Part shown: piece after piece, positions 13,701-27,100 of the stretch
Position numbering within the stretch: position 1 is the first letter of the stretch
Layout: every line of letters starts with the position of its first letter
NCBI GenBank assembly: GCA_013396995.1
Contig: VWZP01010286.1
Location: 1-64,000, forward strand
Direction of reading: 5' to 3'
From: Dicaeum eximium
Taxonomy: Eukaryota > Chordata > Aves > Passeriformes > Dicaeidae
DNA length: 64,000 nucleotides
Made by a program: the position numbers and the translations under genes
The notes under the pieces: model-generated
Told to the model about the DNA's origin: nothing
The model's database searches: none
Seen by the model: only the letters and a program-made list of their open reading frames with translations

Positions 13701-15223
13701 TCAGGTTGCTGGCTGAGGCATCCCTTTGCAAGCCATGACCCTGTGGATGATGCACCAGGAAACCAACATGGGGATGAACCATACAGGCCCTGTGGAGCAG
13801 GGGTTTATCACATTTCCCTCAAGGCTGAAATGAGACTCCGGGGGCTGCTTTTCATGTATGCCCTTGCCCCATCCTCAGGTGTGATTTATTCTGTTAGCAG
13901 AGGGCTGGCTTTGAATCATTAGAAAGCAGCTAGTCCTTTTTAGAGACAGCCTATGGAAACACATGGCCTGGGCAGATAGGAGGAGACAGGAGAGAGAGAT
14001 GCAGGCTACACAAACTCAGCAGGCTCTACATTCTGTTCTAGAGGCCAGGGGGTTATGTTTCCAGTGATGAGTTTGTCTTTGGGTTTTTGGGTTTGGTTTG
14101 GATTTTTCAAATTGGATCTGAACAGGTGGACTTTCAGCTTTCTTTTCTCCCAGCATGGCTTCCCTCCCTCCTGTGCTTGATGCCCCTGTGCTGGGTTTAT
14201 GCAGAAGCATTGCTTTGGCGTGCCTGCTGCAGAAAGAACCAACTGAAACAAGAGAGCCCTGCGGCAGCCCCCAGAGCTGCCATCCCAGCACACCACAAGG
14301 GCTTTCCACTGGGATGTAGCACAGGATGTGCCGTGGGAGCTCAGGGCGTCGTGCAAAGGCTGGAGTGAGCAGGAGTTCTGGGTTGCTAAACAGTCCCAGT
14401 GTTTTGGACCAACAGGACTTGTTTTATCTTCTTGTTTTTGTATCTAGAGTGAAGCAAATGGGCTGACTCCGAGTGGAACTACTGGGGAAGCAGTGCCACA
14501 GACTTGCTCTGTTCAGCCCTGGTGCCAGCCAGGCACACCCTGCGGCACTTGGTTCTGCCATACAGCAATCCCTGCCATCCTTGTCACAGTGCCATCCTTG
14601 CTGTATGTGTCAGTGTCACTACTGTCCCTGCCGTGCCTCCCTTCCCTGGCCAGCTGTCACTGTGCCTGCTGATTGGCTGCTTTCAGAAGGAAGGTGATGC
14701 CAATCAGGGAGTGGATGTGTCTCACATCACCTTGGCCAGGGAGGGGAGCACCTGCAGAGTACCTGTGCAGTCTCAGGAGCACCCTGAGAAGTTGGGAGGA
14801 GGGAGTGAGCCTGGGCCAAACCAGCAATATGGGCAACACAGGGAGAAAAATTGTCATATTCTAAGGGGTCCTAGGAAGGCAAAGTCAGCACCTCAGAGCC
14901 TTCAGCTAATGCTAAGTTCTGCAGCACCAGGGATGTGTCAGCTGGCCATGTGGCTCCTGGTCACTGGAGAGCTGGGGCTGCTCCCTCACCCTTCTGGATC
15001 TCAACTCCAGGGAGTTTCTGCAAATTGGTCTTGTGGGAGAGGAAAGAGATGGTAAGAGAGGAAACACCAAGACATTTGACAGTCCAAAGCATGAGTGGAG
15101 GTGTTTAGCAACGCCCCTGGCTGCTCTTCTCGGGTGGTATCAAGAAAGCAAAGCGGCTGCAGGAGAAGAGGCAGGTGTTTAGACAGAAGCAGTGGGGATG
15201 CCTCACACAGCCCTGCTGCATTG
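10733..15223. other. Convergent intergenic region, RGS4 / RGS5 3' ends
   Basis: Space between the RGS4 poly(A) signal and the RGS5 stop codon. No exon could be recognised. The region should include the RGS5 3' UTR, whose end is unknown. A CA/TA-rich microsatellite-like patch lies near 12340-12420. Short frames on both strands (for example 11839-12285) lack any recognisable family. Confidence 0.5.
13885..13890 (-). terminator. RGS5: Candidate poly(A) signal of RGS5
   Basis: The + strand reads TTTATT, so the minus strand reads AATAAA, about 1.34 kb after the RGS5 stop codon. Mammalian RGS5 has a long 3' UTR, so a distal site is plausible, but nothing else confirms this one. Confidence 0.3.
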
Positions 15224-18200
15224 CTACTTGATTAACTCATGATAAAACTCCGACCGCACAAATCTGGGCAGGGAGTCTTTTTCCATCAGGGCAAAGATCC
15301 TCTTCTGGGCCATGTCAAAGCTGGTTGATGATGGCTCCACCAGGTTCTTCATGGTCACAGCCTTGGTGAAGTGGTCAATGTTCACCTGTCATGAGAGTGT
15401 AAGAGGGATGGGAGCCTGCCTTTGGAGGGCTGAGCGATGGTCTCCCTTGCCTGCTCTGTCCCACCAACAATCATGCAAAGGGTGAGGGGAGGGGCTGAAG
15501 CAGGTTCATTTCTCTGGAAGAATTATTGCTGGCAAAGCTGTCAGGATGAGCTCTGTCCTGCTGCAAAGCTAACTTGGAGAGGAAGATTACTGTACATTGT
15601 CATCCCTTATGATTGGTGTCATGCCTCTGTGGGGAAGGGTGGGGACAGGCATGTGTTGGGGGTGCCCGTGTCTGGAGACAGCCCGGCAGAGGCTGAGCAT
15701 GCAAGCAGGGGCTCCAGGGTTGTGAAGGGTGGGAGTGCAGCACATGGGGAATGGGGCTGCCCTTGACAAGGATACAGCCCTCTGAGCCCCTCAGCCACAG
15801 CACGAGGTGCCCTGCAGCCATCGCTCTCCTTCGGGATGGAGGCTGACAGGGCAGCAGCGTCATCTCTCCCAGTATCATCTCCTGCCCAATGGCCACTGAC
15901 CTCTTTGGGTGCCTCAGTCTGGATGAACTCCTCATAGATCTTTTTGGCCTTCTCTGCCATCTTCACAGGGGACTTGGTTTTCTTGTAGTCCTCGCAGGCC
16001 ACCCAGAACTCGGCGTTCTCCTCACTGAACTCAGAGCGCAGGAAGCTGCGGAAGCTGGCGAGCCCATCTGGGGGGCCAGGGGGAAGTGAGCCCTCCCTGA
16101 GCACCCCAGTGAGGTGAGGAAAGAGGGGAGGTGACCAACCACAGGGAGATGTGAACTTACAGGGGTTTTGCAGGAGCTTCTCCAAGGAATCACGCCACTG
16201 CAGAGCCTCCTCTGAAGAGGGCCTGAGGAGAGTAAAGAAAGCCCAGGTGGTCCATAGTTATCCCACAGCCTCTGGCTGAGCTCCAGATTTTTAAATAATT
16301 CCTTTAAAAACGGGGAGGAACAGAGTAACAAGTTGCAGAGACTTTCAGAGCAGAGGCAGTGGTCTGGGGATGGAATGGGGATGCTGTTGCATCACAGCAC
16401 AGGGGAGGGTGAGAGCCAAGTGCAGGGAGGGTGAGGATGGGGCGGGGAGGGCAAATTCTCCTGTGCTTGGGCAGAGCTGTGGCTGAGCTGCAAAGCGAGA
16501 CTCTTCTGGAGCCACAGGGCTCCTTCTCACCCCAGCGCCCACAAACGGGAAGACAGCACAGGGGCTCTGCGCAGAGCGTCTGGGAAGCATCCCTATGTTT
16601 CCCTGCTGGGGTGGGGAAAGATGCTCCCCACTGGCCACAGGGGCTTGGTCACTGCGGCTCCGTGCTGCTGGGGCCAGGGTCAACACCCTCGGCTCCCACA
16701 GCCCGCCCGCCCCGTTCCCACGCCCTGCGGCGAGCCGGGTCACTGGCCTCGGCGCCCTTCCCACTGGAAACCTCCAGTGTTTTCCATCTGCACGGTTTTT
16801 CCTCTATTTTTTTTTCTTTCATATATTTTTGAATGTGATGTTTGCAGTGAGACTGAAGGGTTTTGTGGGGGTTTTCTTTGTTNCCCTGGGCTTCCAGCTC
16901 TTTTCTTGTATCTCTACCAGCGTTGGCTGGGGGGCAAGGGAAGCCCCCCATGCTCGGCACTGAGTGCTGGGCTGTCTGTGGACCATCTCCACTCCCTGCA
17001 GGCAGTGCTGCACTCTCTTGTTTTGCTGCTTCAGGGGCCACACATGGGGGCTGAAACCCCCTGGCTGAGCAGAGCATCCTTGGGAGCAGGGAGGGAGAGT
17101 GGGCAGGAGAGCCTATCCTGGTCCTGGTGGCCCAGGAACTTCAGTGGTGAGTCTGGGGGAAGTACAGGTGCTGATTCCCAGCCACGTCACACTGCCCAGG
17201 TGGCTCCAGCAGGGAGAGGAGAGCAGCAGGAATGCCAGGCTTGCTCAGGGTGGTTACCAGCCCTCACTTGTCACCAAACCATCAGCAGTAGGCACCATGA
17301 CAGGGGGTTCTTATCCCTCACTTTCTGGACCTTGAACTGTGTTTGCAATTCTGTCAAGGAGCAAAGCTATCCCTGCCTCTGTGTCCCTGTCAGGTGACTT
17401 CTCACCCCAGTGAGAAGGAGCATCACTGCAGCAACCTAACATAATCCAGATTTCCTGGAAACCACCAAATTCATTTTCCCATTATCTGAATGTTCCTGGG
17501 ATGACATTAACTGCAAGTGAGATGCTGACAGGTGAGTGATGCCAGGGCTACACAACGATGCAGTGTAGGAGAAAACAGCTCCTCCTCCAGAGAGCAGGGA
17601 GTGGAGATGTTCTCCGGCTTTCTGCGGGGATGGCTAATGGAGACAAGTGTGTTTCCGTCACAGAGACATCTGGGGCATGGCAGTGATGGAGTGAGAACCA
17701 CAAAATCCTCTGGGCTCTGCCAGCCCTCCTTGTCACAGACAGCTCTCACTAGGCAGCACTGTGGCAGGCAGGCACCGTGCTGGCAAATGTCTCCCTGCAT
17801 ATCAACCCCCCCACCCTGGATTGGCCGGCAAAATAATTAATGTTTCATGTGCTTTAAATAATGTTGATAAGACAGTATCATACACCAGTTCAGTGCTGGA
17901 GAGCAGTGGTCAAGCCAAAGGCCATAGGGTGAGGAGGTCCCATCACCATGAAGCTGTCTTGACCAGGTATCATGCCATGAGGTTGTGCACCCAGCTGAGG
18001 GACAGACTGTCACCCCAAAGCCAGATGCTGCAAGGGCTGGCACCTCTGGGCTGAGGCAGGTGACTCAGAGAAATCCAAGTGCCATATGCCTCTGGGAAAA
18101 CCTTTATCGAATAACATGAAGTGTCATCAAAAGTAAATTGAGTTTCCATGGGAAATCTAGTTTCCATAGAGCTGTATTGCCTGACATATCTCATGCTGCC

Positions 18201-21200
18201 CTGTCATAACTTCCTGAGCCTGCACCTAGCAGGCAGGTCATGAGGAGCATGCCGCGAGCTCTCTACCATGTAAAGCCTCAGCAGGGCTCAGCTCCTCTGC
18301 ATCCCAAAAGGGCTTGTATCCACCCCACTGGCTGGGCACGTGTACCGCTGCAGCCCAGCCCAATGCAGTACTCACTTCTGGGCCTTGGGTAGCTTCTCCG
18401 GCTTCTCAGGGTAGGGGATGATGAAGTCAATGGTTGAGTCAGGCTTCTGGAGCAGTGTGCCCAGCTTCGTCTTGATCTCCTTGGCTCTGCAGCAGGGGAG
18501 GAACAGAGACAGGTCAGGCAGAGGAACGGGGCAATGGGACACTCACAGTCCCTGCCCTGCACCCACTCTGTAATTAATTCCAGACAAACAAATGGACCCT
18601 AATGCTGTAAAGGCTGTGCCTGTCTACAGCATTTCTAAACAGGCGCTGTGCATTAGTGGCAGCTCTTGATCTTGATCTCCTCGCTCTGTCCCCATCTGTG
18701 GCCAGGATAATTGTATCAGCAGGGCTGTCAGGCTGCTCTGGGGCTGAATTAGGGGCGTGTGTGCAGCACTCAGTCTCTACAGAGATGAGCTTGGAGAAGG
18801 GCTGGTGAGGAGGTGAAGGAGCTGCTTTCGGAGAAGAGGCTGTGTGAGTGCTGTGCTGGGGGGTACCTGCTGCATGGTGCCATCCCAGATAGTGCCACCA
18901 GCCCCACACTGCTGACAGCGCTCAGAGCCCTTATACAGATATATAACATGTTTGTCAGTAATATATGAGCCTTATATCTGCAATGGGAAGGGTCCTGTAA
19001 ACAGGCACCTCCTGGGTGCTGCCTTCTCTGGGCAGAGAGGGAAAAAAGGTTTCAGGAGCTGAAGACTGCCAAAGGCTGACTGCCACTTTCCATTGCACCA
19101 AGGCCATGCTCCAGACCTGCATTTGAAGGATACAGAGAAAACAGGAGATCCTAGGGCTTGGCAGCAGGCCCAGCTGTCTCTCAAAATGTTCCTTTTCTTG
19201 CAATACAAGTAGTAATTAGGTCCTGAGCATCTAAAACTGCTGAGGAGGCTCCCCCCTACTGCAGCTCAGGGGTGGTAGCAAGAGCAAGCTGAGCTTTTGC
19301 AGGGAACACTCAGGTGTGCTGCAGGAGGCTGAAGAAATAAAGGAGTGAAAACAGCAAACTACCCCTCCCCTTTCCCCCCTCCCCTCCAAAATCCCCATCT
19401 TTGCAGGGCAGGGCTTTTCCCGGGTGCAGCAATGTTTGGTGGCTTCCAGGTCATCTTTCTGGCACAGGAGGTGAAAGAGAGGGGACAGACTGCTCCTCAC
19501 AGGCTGACTGGGCTGAGCTTTTGGCATGGCTGGCAAAGCTGGGCTGCAGCTCTCTGTCTTCAGGGCTCCCTGCAATTTTCCTCTCTGCTGTTTATTTTCA
19601 CAAGCCCTTGGTGGATGATCACTCCATTGCTATGTCTGCTATTTCATTTCAATTCCTTTGATTTTTTTTCCCTCCTTGTAAAACTCTCTGTGTTTTGGTT
19701 TCCACTCGCCAGTCGCCACAGGTGACATTTGGAGACGTGGCACAGGGATGTCTGCTCTGCTCTGCTCCCTGCCAGCTGCCCCCTATTTCTGCTGCAGAAA
19801 CCTGCTTCTGATCAGCCACCCTTGCATGGAGGTGGGCAGCAGAACCAGGCAGACAGAGCAGCCCAGCCTGGGGCTACAGGGACCTCCTACCGTGGGTGTG
19901 CTGCACAGGGCAGTGCACACCCAGAAACACAGCTGTTGTCATGGACAGCATCAGAGCTACAGGGACAGTTTCCATTGCTAGTGCTTCTGAGAAAACCTGA
20001 ACTTTGGAAAGCTCAGGACCTCAGGAAAAGGGTGACAAGGTCGCCATGCTTCCAACTGAGTGTCTGGGACAGGGATGCTGCCCTTCATCCTGCTGTAAGT
20101 AAGTAAGTAAAATGCAGACAAGTGCTCCAAGCCAGAGATAGCTCTTGATGTTCTGAGGCTGGCTCTCTGGCAAGCCTCAGTGGCCCCTCGGCACCCCACT
20201 GGCCAGCACTGCTATACTGGGACCACTTGGCATGGCCCTGACCCATGGGGATGGCACAGCTGTAGGGATGGGGAGCAGGTGAAGTGGTCAGCCCCCTTAA
20301 CACCAAAGCAGTGGGTGCTGCAGAGGGAGCTGCAGGAAAGCTGAGGGGACAGACTGGCCTCTCCCATGACTCTGCTTTCCCAGACATCTGTGCTTGTGGC
20401 CACAGGTTCCTGCAGGAAGGGCTCAGGGAGCATCTCTCAGGAGGGGCTGAGCAGAAATGCTGGGTGCCACCTTGTCCCTCTCCCAGTGCTCAGGAGGGAT
20501 GAGTGGGGATGTTGTCACAGTCAAGCCCCAGTGCCAGGTACTGTGCAGCAGGTACAGTCCCTTCCAAGCAACTGGACCATGTGTCACATCCTGATGGGTT
20601 CATCTGGCAGGAGCAGGAGGGAAGAGCAAGGGGCTGGGGGCTGCCCACCTCGGAAGCAAGGACAGTGGATACCAGGAATTCCTGAGCAGGCAGAGGAATA
20701 AGACAAGCTGTGCTGGGAGCAGGGGCATTGAAAGCCAAACTTAGCCCATGATGACCCAAGGAGCTGGGAAGACAGGAGTGGGACTCTGCTGCTGCTAAAA
20801 CAGCACCTGGGGACCCCCTGCCCTGGTGCGGATTAGGCCAACACCTATACAAGGTCTAGATGCACTTGATGGTGGCTTCCCACAACAAGTGGTCAGACGC
20901 AGCTCAAAACCTTGCTGTCTGATTCCCATCCTCTCCACTTTCCATCCCTCAGTAGTCCCATCCTGCTCCATCCCATGGTGTTGCCAAGGGACCCCCAGCA
21001 GCTGCCCACCCTGCTGGAGCCCTGCAAGTGTGGCGACAGCAGCAAGAGCCTCCCCCCTGCACCAGAGCAATTACCTTACAGTGGGACCTTCATGACATCT
21101 GTAGAGACAGCAGAGATAAGGAAGGTTGGTAAAAGGAAGCAAGGAAGTACAGGAGTGGGCTGAAAGCCTGGAGACTGAGGGAGGGAAGGGCTATTTAAAG

Positions 21201-24073
21201 ACACCATCTTGGCATCCTCCAGCAGATAGATTACAAGCTTTCAAGCAAGGCTTCAGGAAAGGCTAAACAGCAGGGGGAAAAAGGCAATTATAAACAAAAA
21301 ATGCATATTTTTTTAAAAACCCAGCTATGGCTAACTGAGAAAAAGCAAGAGGACTGTAAATGGTGGAAGGTTAACTGTGAGAACATATGGGAGCAAGCCA
21401 AGAAAAAGTCTGAGAAATAGCTTCCAAGAAGCATTAATAGAAAATATGGGCTCTGTCAAACATATCAAGAACAAGAAGGGCTGCTAGGGAGGGCCAGGAG
21501 AGACTTCAGCTTTAAAAACAAAACAAAAATAGAAGCTCAAAGGAGTTTAAAGCCATAGCTGAAAGCTAAAGGTGCCTGAGGGCAGGGATGTGCCAGAGGA
21601 AATGCCCCTTCATGTGCAAAAGCCTCCAGAGGGGATTTGAGGCCATAAAGCTGCAAGAGTGATGTTGTATGGGCATGTCAGTGGCAGCTGTGTCAGACCC
21701 GTGGTGGACACATGGACAAATATGGTCTATTGGAGAGGAGTCAAGACTCTTCTGGCCATAGGAAGAGATTCCTTTCAAGCTATTATCCCTCTCTGAAGAG
21801 GCCAGCAAACACATGCTGTGGGGAGAGCCAGGGGTAGCAGGGCACCTTGGATGGTCTCTGCAGACCCCAGGCAGCTGCAGGGGAAGGTCAGTCCATGGAT
21901 GCCAGTGTGGGAAAGGTAGCACACACCTGTGGGGATGGTGCTGGGGGAACACGGGCTGGGACCATGCTGATCAACAAGCAATGGGAGAAGGGGTCAGTGG
22001 CCGAGCAGCAGATAGCGCAGTCCCCGGGTACAGCAGTTGGGGACAAGCTGTGGAGGAGCTGCAGGAGGGTCTCATGACACCGGCAGTGAAGCAGCTGGAA
22101 AGCCTCTGGAAAGCCTCGTAGAGCAATACGTGATGCACAGGGTACAAATGCAGTCCTGACTGTGTGTCAAAGTGTCAGTGAAAATTTGAGGGCATGGTAG
22201 ATGAAAACATCAGCATAGCAGCAGTGGGAGAAAATCTTAATTAAGAAAATTTGCTGTTAAAAAGTGTCAGAAGAGTGACAACAAGGGTGGTAGCAGAGCA
22301 GAAACGAGGGCATGGTAGATGAAAACATCAGCATAGCAGCAGTGGGAGAAAATCTTAATTAAGAAAATTTGCTGTTAAAAAGTGTCAGAAGAGTGACAAC
22401 AAGGGTGGTAGCAGAGCAGAAACGAGGGCATGGTAGATGAAAACATCAGCATAGCAGCAGTGGGAGAAAATCTTAATTAAGAAAATTTGCTGTTAAAAAG
22501 TGTCAGAAGAGTGACAACAAGGGTGGTAGCAGAGCAGAAACGAGGGCATGGTAGATGAAAACATCAGCATAGCAGCAGTGGGAGAAAATCTTAATTAAGA
22601 AAATTTGCTGTTAAAAAGTGTCAGAAGAGTGACAACAAGGGTGGTAGCAGAGCAGAAACGAGGGCATGGTAGATGAAAACATCAGCATAGCAGCAGTGGG
22701 AGAAAATCTTAATTAAGAAAATTTGCTGTTAAAAAGTGTCAGAAGAGTGACAACAAGGGTGGTAGCAGAGCAGAAACGAGGGCATGGTAGATGAAAACAT
22801 CAGCATAGCAGCAGTGGGAGAAAATCTTAATTAAGAAAATTTACTGTTAAAAAGTGTCAGAAGAGTGACAACAAGGGTGGTAGCAGAGCAGAAACGTGGG
22901 TCACCCATATAAAACTGGAAGAGTGCTCTTGGCTGCCCATGGCACAGGAGACTGCAGGGGAGCAGGCAAAGTCAGCATGGATTCATGAGCATCACTGAAA
23001 GAAGAGTTTCCAACAACAAAACCATCACAGGCCTGTGTCCGGTTTGTGCCTGTGATGAGAATTTGCCTTTTGGGCAAGCAGCATCAGCTCCCAGTGGCAC
23101 AATTTCAGCTGAAAGTTCTCTGGAGCTCCCCTCAGGGCAGTGAATTTCCCACTGTCAGTCTCATCCAAAAACCGGTGCTAAGGCATTTGCAGATGTGAGG
23201 GAACCTTCACTGAGGGATTCACTTGAATCTTTTTCCGTTTCCTCCTTAGGTGAAGCATCGAGTGCCCTGCTGCTGCAGTGAGACCTCAGGTACTTTGCAC
23301 CTCTGCTTCCCACTAGACCCCCTTCAAAGCCCGTGGGAGCAGAGGAGGGGACAGGTTCCAATCAGCATGGAAATGGCCAGGGGCTGGAGCCTGCCTGGGC
23401 TCCCAAGGGGCTGAGAGGAGCCTCTGCCACCATCAGGGGAAGGCTTTGGGGTGAGCACCAGGGTGGATAGGGATGAGATGAGGATGGGTGCCACAAGGGG
23501 AGCAGAGCTGGTGCTCTGTACGGGGCTGAGCCTTGTGAGAGGGGCCAGGTCTGGCTATTCCACGTGTGAGCAACACACAGGCAATTAAAAGAGGATTGTG
23601 AGACACTTTGGAGACAGGGCTGTTTCCACCTCAGAAAGGCAAAACCTCTGTCTTGATTTTTTCCTCCTCTCCTCCTGGTGTTTTGCGGAAATTAAGGTCT
23701 GAGGATGAAGCACTCCTGCCCAGAGCAGTGGAGGGCTGGGTTTGGAGCAGCCCAAACTCACCCAGCAGAATGACCCCTAGGGCAGAGTGGAGAGTTTGGG
23801 ACCGAATGAGCACTCATCCCGACAAGGATTTCAACCACTCGCAGCACCCACTGAACCACCCCCAGCAAGCTTCCCTTTCCTGCCCGTACAGAGCTGGATA
23901 ATGCCAGTCCCCATGAGAGGTGCCCATCACGGGGATGTGCTGCAGGAAGAGCCCCTGTGCCCCAGCCGTCCCGGCAGAGCCCTGCGGGGAGGCAGCCCCT
24001 GGCATCCCACACATCCCGGCTGCTCTCACCTCTCCAGGCACGTGTGGGGCAGCGCTGCTAATCCTTTGCACAT
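15224..24073 (-). CDS. RGS5: Regulator of G-protein signalling 5 (five coding exons)
   Basis: GTPase-activating protein for Gαi and Gαq, known in mammals as a marker of pericytes and vascular smooth muscle. Minus-strand coding exons in order are 24030-24073, 18376-18486, 16161-16222, 15901-16067 and 15224-15385. All have consensus splice sites and consistent phases, and they give 181 aa, exactly the human length. The protein starts MCKGLAALPHTCLER (Cys-2 N-degron type) and ends YHELIK. The RGS box keeps E89, N90 and the VNIDHF and EKDSLPRF motifs that contact Gα. The 5.5-kb first intron holds a 118-bp minisatellite. RGS4 lies tail-to-tail with it, as in human 1q23. I am confident of the family and of RGS5 specifically (APKEVNIDHFTK, FYHELIK). 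Confidence 0.95.
16883..16883. other. Ambiguous base (N)
   Basis: A single N within RGS5 intron 2 in a T-rich context. It is a sequencing or assembly ambiguity with no effect on any exon. Confidence 0.95.
20095..20110. repeat. (GTAA)4 microsatellite
   Basis: Four uninterrupted GTAA units inside RGS5 intron 1. Confidence 0.8.
22191..22898. repeat. 118-bp tandem repeat, six near-identical copies
   Basis: Units begin at 22191, 22309, 22427, 22545, 22663 and 22781 with an exact 118-base period. The only clear internal difference noticed is a G to A change in the last unit (…AAATTTACTG instead of …AAATTTGCTG). Each unit carries the palindrome CTTAATTAAG and a GC-poorer core. The array lies within RGS5 intron 1, about 1.1 kb from the end of exon 1. 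Near-identity implies recent expansion or homogenisation. Copy number may be compressed in the assembly. Confidence 0.95.
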
Positions 24074-24171
24074 CTTGGCAGTCTGTAGTTCCCTCGGCCG
24101 TGAGAAGTGTGTGAGTGATGGCCAAAGCGGGCAGCAGAAGCTCCGTCTGCAGCCCAGCTGCCTCCCTCGTT

Positions 24172-24181
24172 CCTATAAAGC
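24172..24181 (-). promoter_or_regulatory. RGS5: TATA/CArG-like element upstream of RGS5
   Basis: On the minus strand this reads GCTTTATAGG, about 100 bases before the RGS5 start codon. It differs at one position from the SRF-binding CArG consensus CC(A/T)6GG and could also serve as a weak TATA element. A CArG box would fit smooth-muscle expression, but this is inference. Confidence 0.35.
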
Positions 24182-27100
24182 GCCGGAGCTGGATCCCCGC
24201 CAGGCCCGTGTCCAATGCCGGCTGGCCTGCTGCAGCTGGCCCCGGCCCCGGCGGCTTCTGGGCTTTGTTTTCTTCTCTCTGAGCTCATGCGGGGGGAAGA
24301 AAAATGGATTTTCTCGGGTGAGGTCAGGTAATTGAATTGGAAGGGCCAAGCTGATGTTTAGGGGGCTTCAGGAAGCCCACAGCCTTTCTTTTAATGATGC
24401 ATCAGACTCCAGGTCAGTATTTAGAAGAGCCAGGTAGAAATGCTTCATTCAAGTGATATTTTTCCAGTGAAAAATGGAACTTTCAGAAAAATAAAAGTGC
24501 TTATGAGAAGTCTTGCTATTGATTTCAAGGCTGTGGCTAATGTCAAAATATCCACCGCTTCAACAAGCAGGGGTGGCTAACAGTGACTTTTGTTTCAGAC
24601 CTTGGCTCCTGGGTGACTATGAAAATGTTTATCTCTGTGCTTTGTTTAACACTGGGAGCTGGGAATATGGACTTTGCTCCCAACCTGGCTGTCCACAGCC
24701 AGGTACACTCACAACCATAATTTCCTTGGGTAAAACTCAGGGTTACATTTAAGCTTAGCTCTTGGTCCCCTTTCCCGTGTGCCTGCCTTGCTCTGGCTCC
24801 CGGCTGGATTTTGGGCCTGTTGTGGGATTATGCAGCAAGACACTGTCTATGTTCAGGCATCTGAGTGCAGTGAGTGAAAGCTGGAAATCTGCTGGAAACT
24901 GCTGTCTCCCTGGAGAGCTTGGGCTGGCTTTGTACTGGTTTGTAGTGGAAACTGAATGAAAAAGGTACAGCTGACAATTTCAGAGGATGAGAAGCTCAGA
25001 TAATAATGGCTTGAGCTAATTAGACCCCCTAAGATGTACTCAGGCAAGGGGTCAGACCTGGGGTCTGGTGGGCTGCTCTTCCCTCTGCTGGCATGGAGGT
25101 GCCCACCAGCCTCTCTCGTGTCTCACAGAGTGGGGAAGGGAAGAGCACCCACGGAGGATGGAGGTCCTTTACTCTTCCAGGCTGTTCTCATTCTGCCCTG
25201 TTCCCAGAGGACTCAGGAGGAGCTTGGAGGTGCCTCACCCCAATCAGGGGCAGCACAGGGCTCGGTGGCCCCATCTCCCAGCAGCTGGGGTGCAGCCCCT
25301 GCTCTCTGGAGGAACACAGCCTTGCAAACTGCAACTTTGCTAGGCTGTACCAGTGCCCTTCGGGCCAGAGGGTTCATCAGGGCCACACATTTGCTAGCAG
25401 GGATGTCACCAGGATCCACTGAGTGCCAGGTCAGTGCCTGCCAGCTCAGAGGCTGCTTTGAAGAGCTCCTTTGAAGCATGGTGCTGTTTGCAGGAGGCTT
25501 TGCTGGCTGTTCAGGCAGCCCCTGGCTTGGAGGGAAGGCGACAGCAGCATGGGCTGGGCAAGAGGGGCCAGTGGTTCTCACAGCTCAGGGCTGGGAGGGA
25601 CAGCGGGGCCGTGGCACCTCCTGGGAAACCCCCACTACCAGAGCCCTTTAGAATGCAGCTATCCTTTCATCATGAATCTTCTGTAATAAAGCCAGCATGG
25701 GAATCCCAGGAGAATGTGGGTCTGTGGGACCAGGTAGTTTTTATGAATGCTGTCCAGCAGCCTCTGAGCACCCTTCCCTGCTCTGCTCTCCCCCCAGCTG
25801 CAGCCAGGGCTGCGCGCCCTTGGAACGCAGAGAGCCCCGCCAGGCGTGCCAAGAACTCACCTCCATCTCTGCAGACCTCCTGCTCCTCAGAGGAACCTGG
25901 AGCTTTCCCAGTGAGACCCCCTGGAGGGACTGGGTCTCTTCCCTATAGACTTTTGTCTCCTTCACCTCCTTCAGCCCTAGGTGGGCAAATCCCCTCTGCT
26001 GTAATTCAGTGACTGATGGCCTCAAATCTCTTTCGAAGTTCTGGGGTGGGGGTCTAAGGAGTGCATAGAGCAAACTGGGCAACTGACGTCCAAACTCCAT
26101 ATGGGAAGGTGATAAGGAAGCTATACTGTGTGCTGGGATTGCAGCTGTGCATTTTAACACAGATTTTCTGAAACACTGAAAAAGAAACTGTTACCACTGA
26201 GCAGAAACAGGGGTTACACAGAAATAACTTATGTTTTCCACAGACCTTTGTCCAGCAAGAAAAGTTTGTGTGTTTCAAGGCTTTGGAGTGCTAAGAAAAT
26301 ATTTCCCATAAGAAACTACACAGACCTCCCTTGTCTCCATGACAGCTTAATTTCTTTAAGAGCCATTCTGGGAGAGCCTTTTGGAGATCGGAGTGCACTC
26401 TGAGGAGCAAATTGTCTTGTGTACACAATGGCTGGTTTCCTTCAAGAGTGCTCCAGGCTTGTGCCTTGCAACTGCCCCCTCAAAATCCGCGTGGAGTCTC
26501 CCATTACACGCAATTTATCCTGGGCCCTGTTATTTCCAGACTTTATTATCCTTTCTAGCAATGTGCCTTTTATAGAAGGCAGCCTAGCTGCTTGGCTGTT
26601 TCCTGGTTCCCACTGGAACTTTTTAAGAACTAGGATCATATTTAACAATGTTGACCTTTTGGTAAAGGGATCGCTGCAATTTTCACCCAGGAAAGTATTT
26701 GGCCGTTCATCTGAGTGCTCCTTCTGGCAGACTTTTAACCACATGTTCTAAAAATGGGATTAAAAATACTTTCTTTTCCTCTGCATTCTTTGGGACAGTC
26801 ATGCAAGTCTGTGTCCCCTAAGGAATGATGGTAGTGTTAGTTCCCTAACAGCAAAGGACAATGCAAGTAACCCACCGAGGCTTTCTGTGATGGCTCATTC
26901 CTTCCTATAGAGCCTGATCATATCCTGTCCTTGAGCCTCCCTGGAGAACTTTCTGCTTCTCACATACTCATAATTCATGTTTATGCCTTTAGGATGCTCT
27001 CCTCACATCTTGTTACTTGCCTTTCACCTGTAACTTTCCAGAACTTGAATTTTTTTTTTTAATTCTCTCATCTCAATTTTCACTTCTTTTAAGGTCTTAC

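Noticed and set aside
16621..17397. 258-codon + strand frame in RGS5 intron 2
   Set aside because: It crosses an N, has no family resemblance, and lies inside a well-supported intron.
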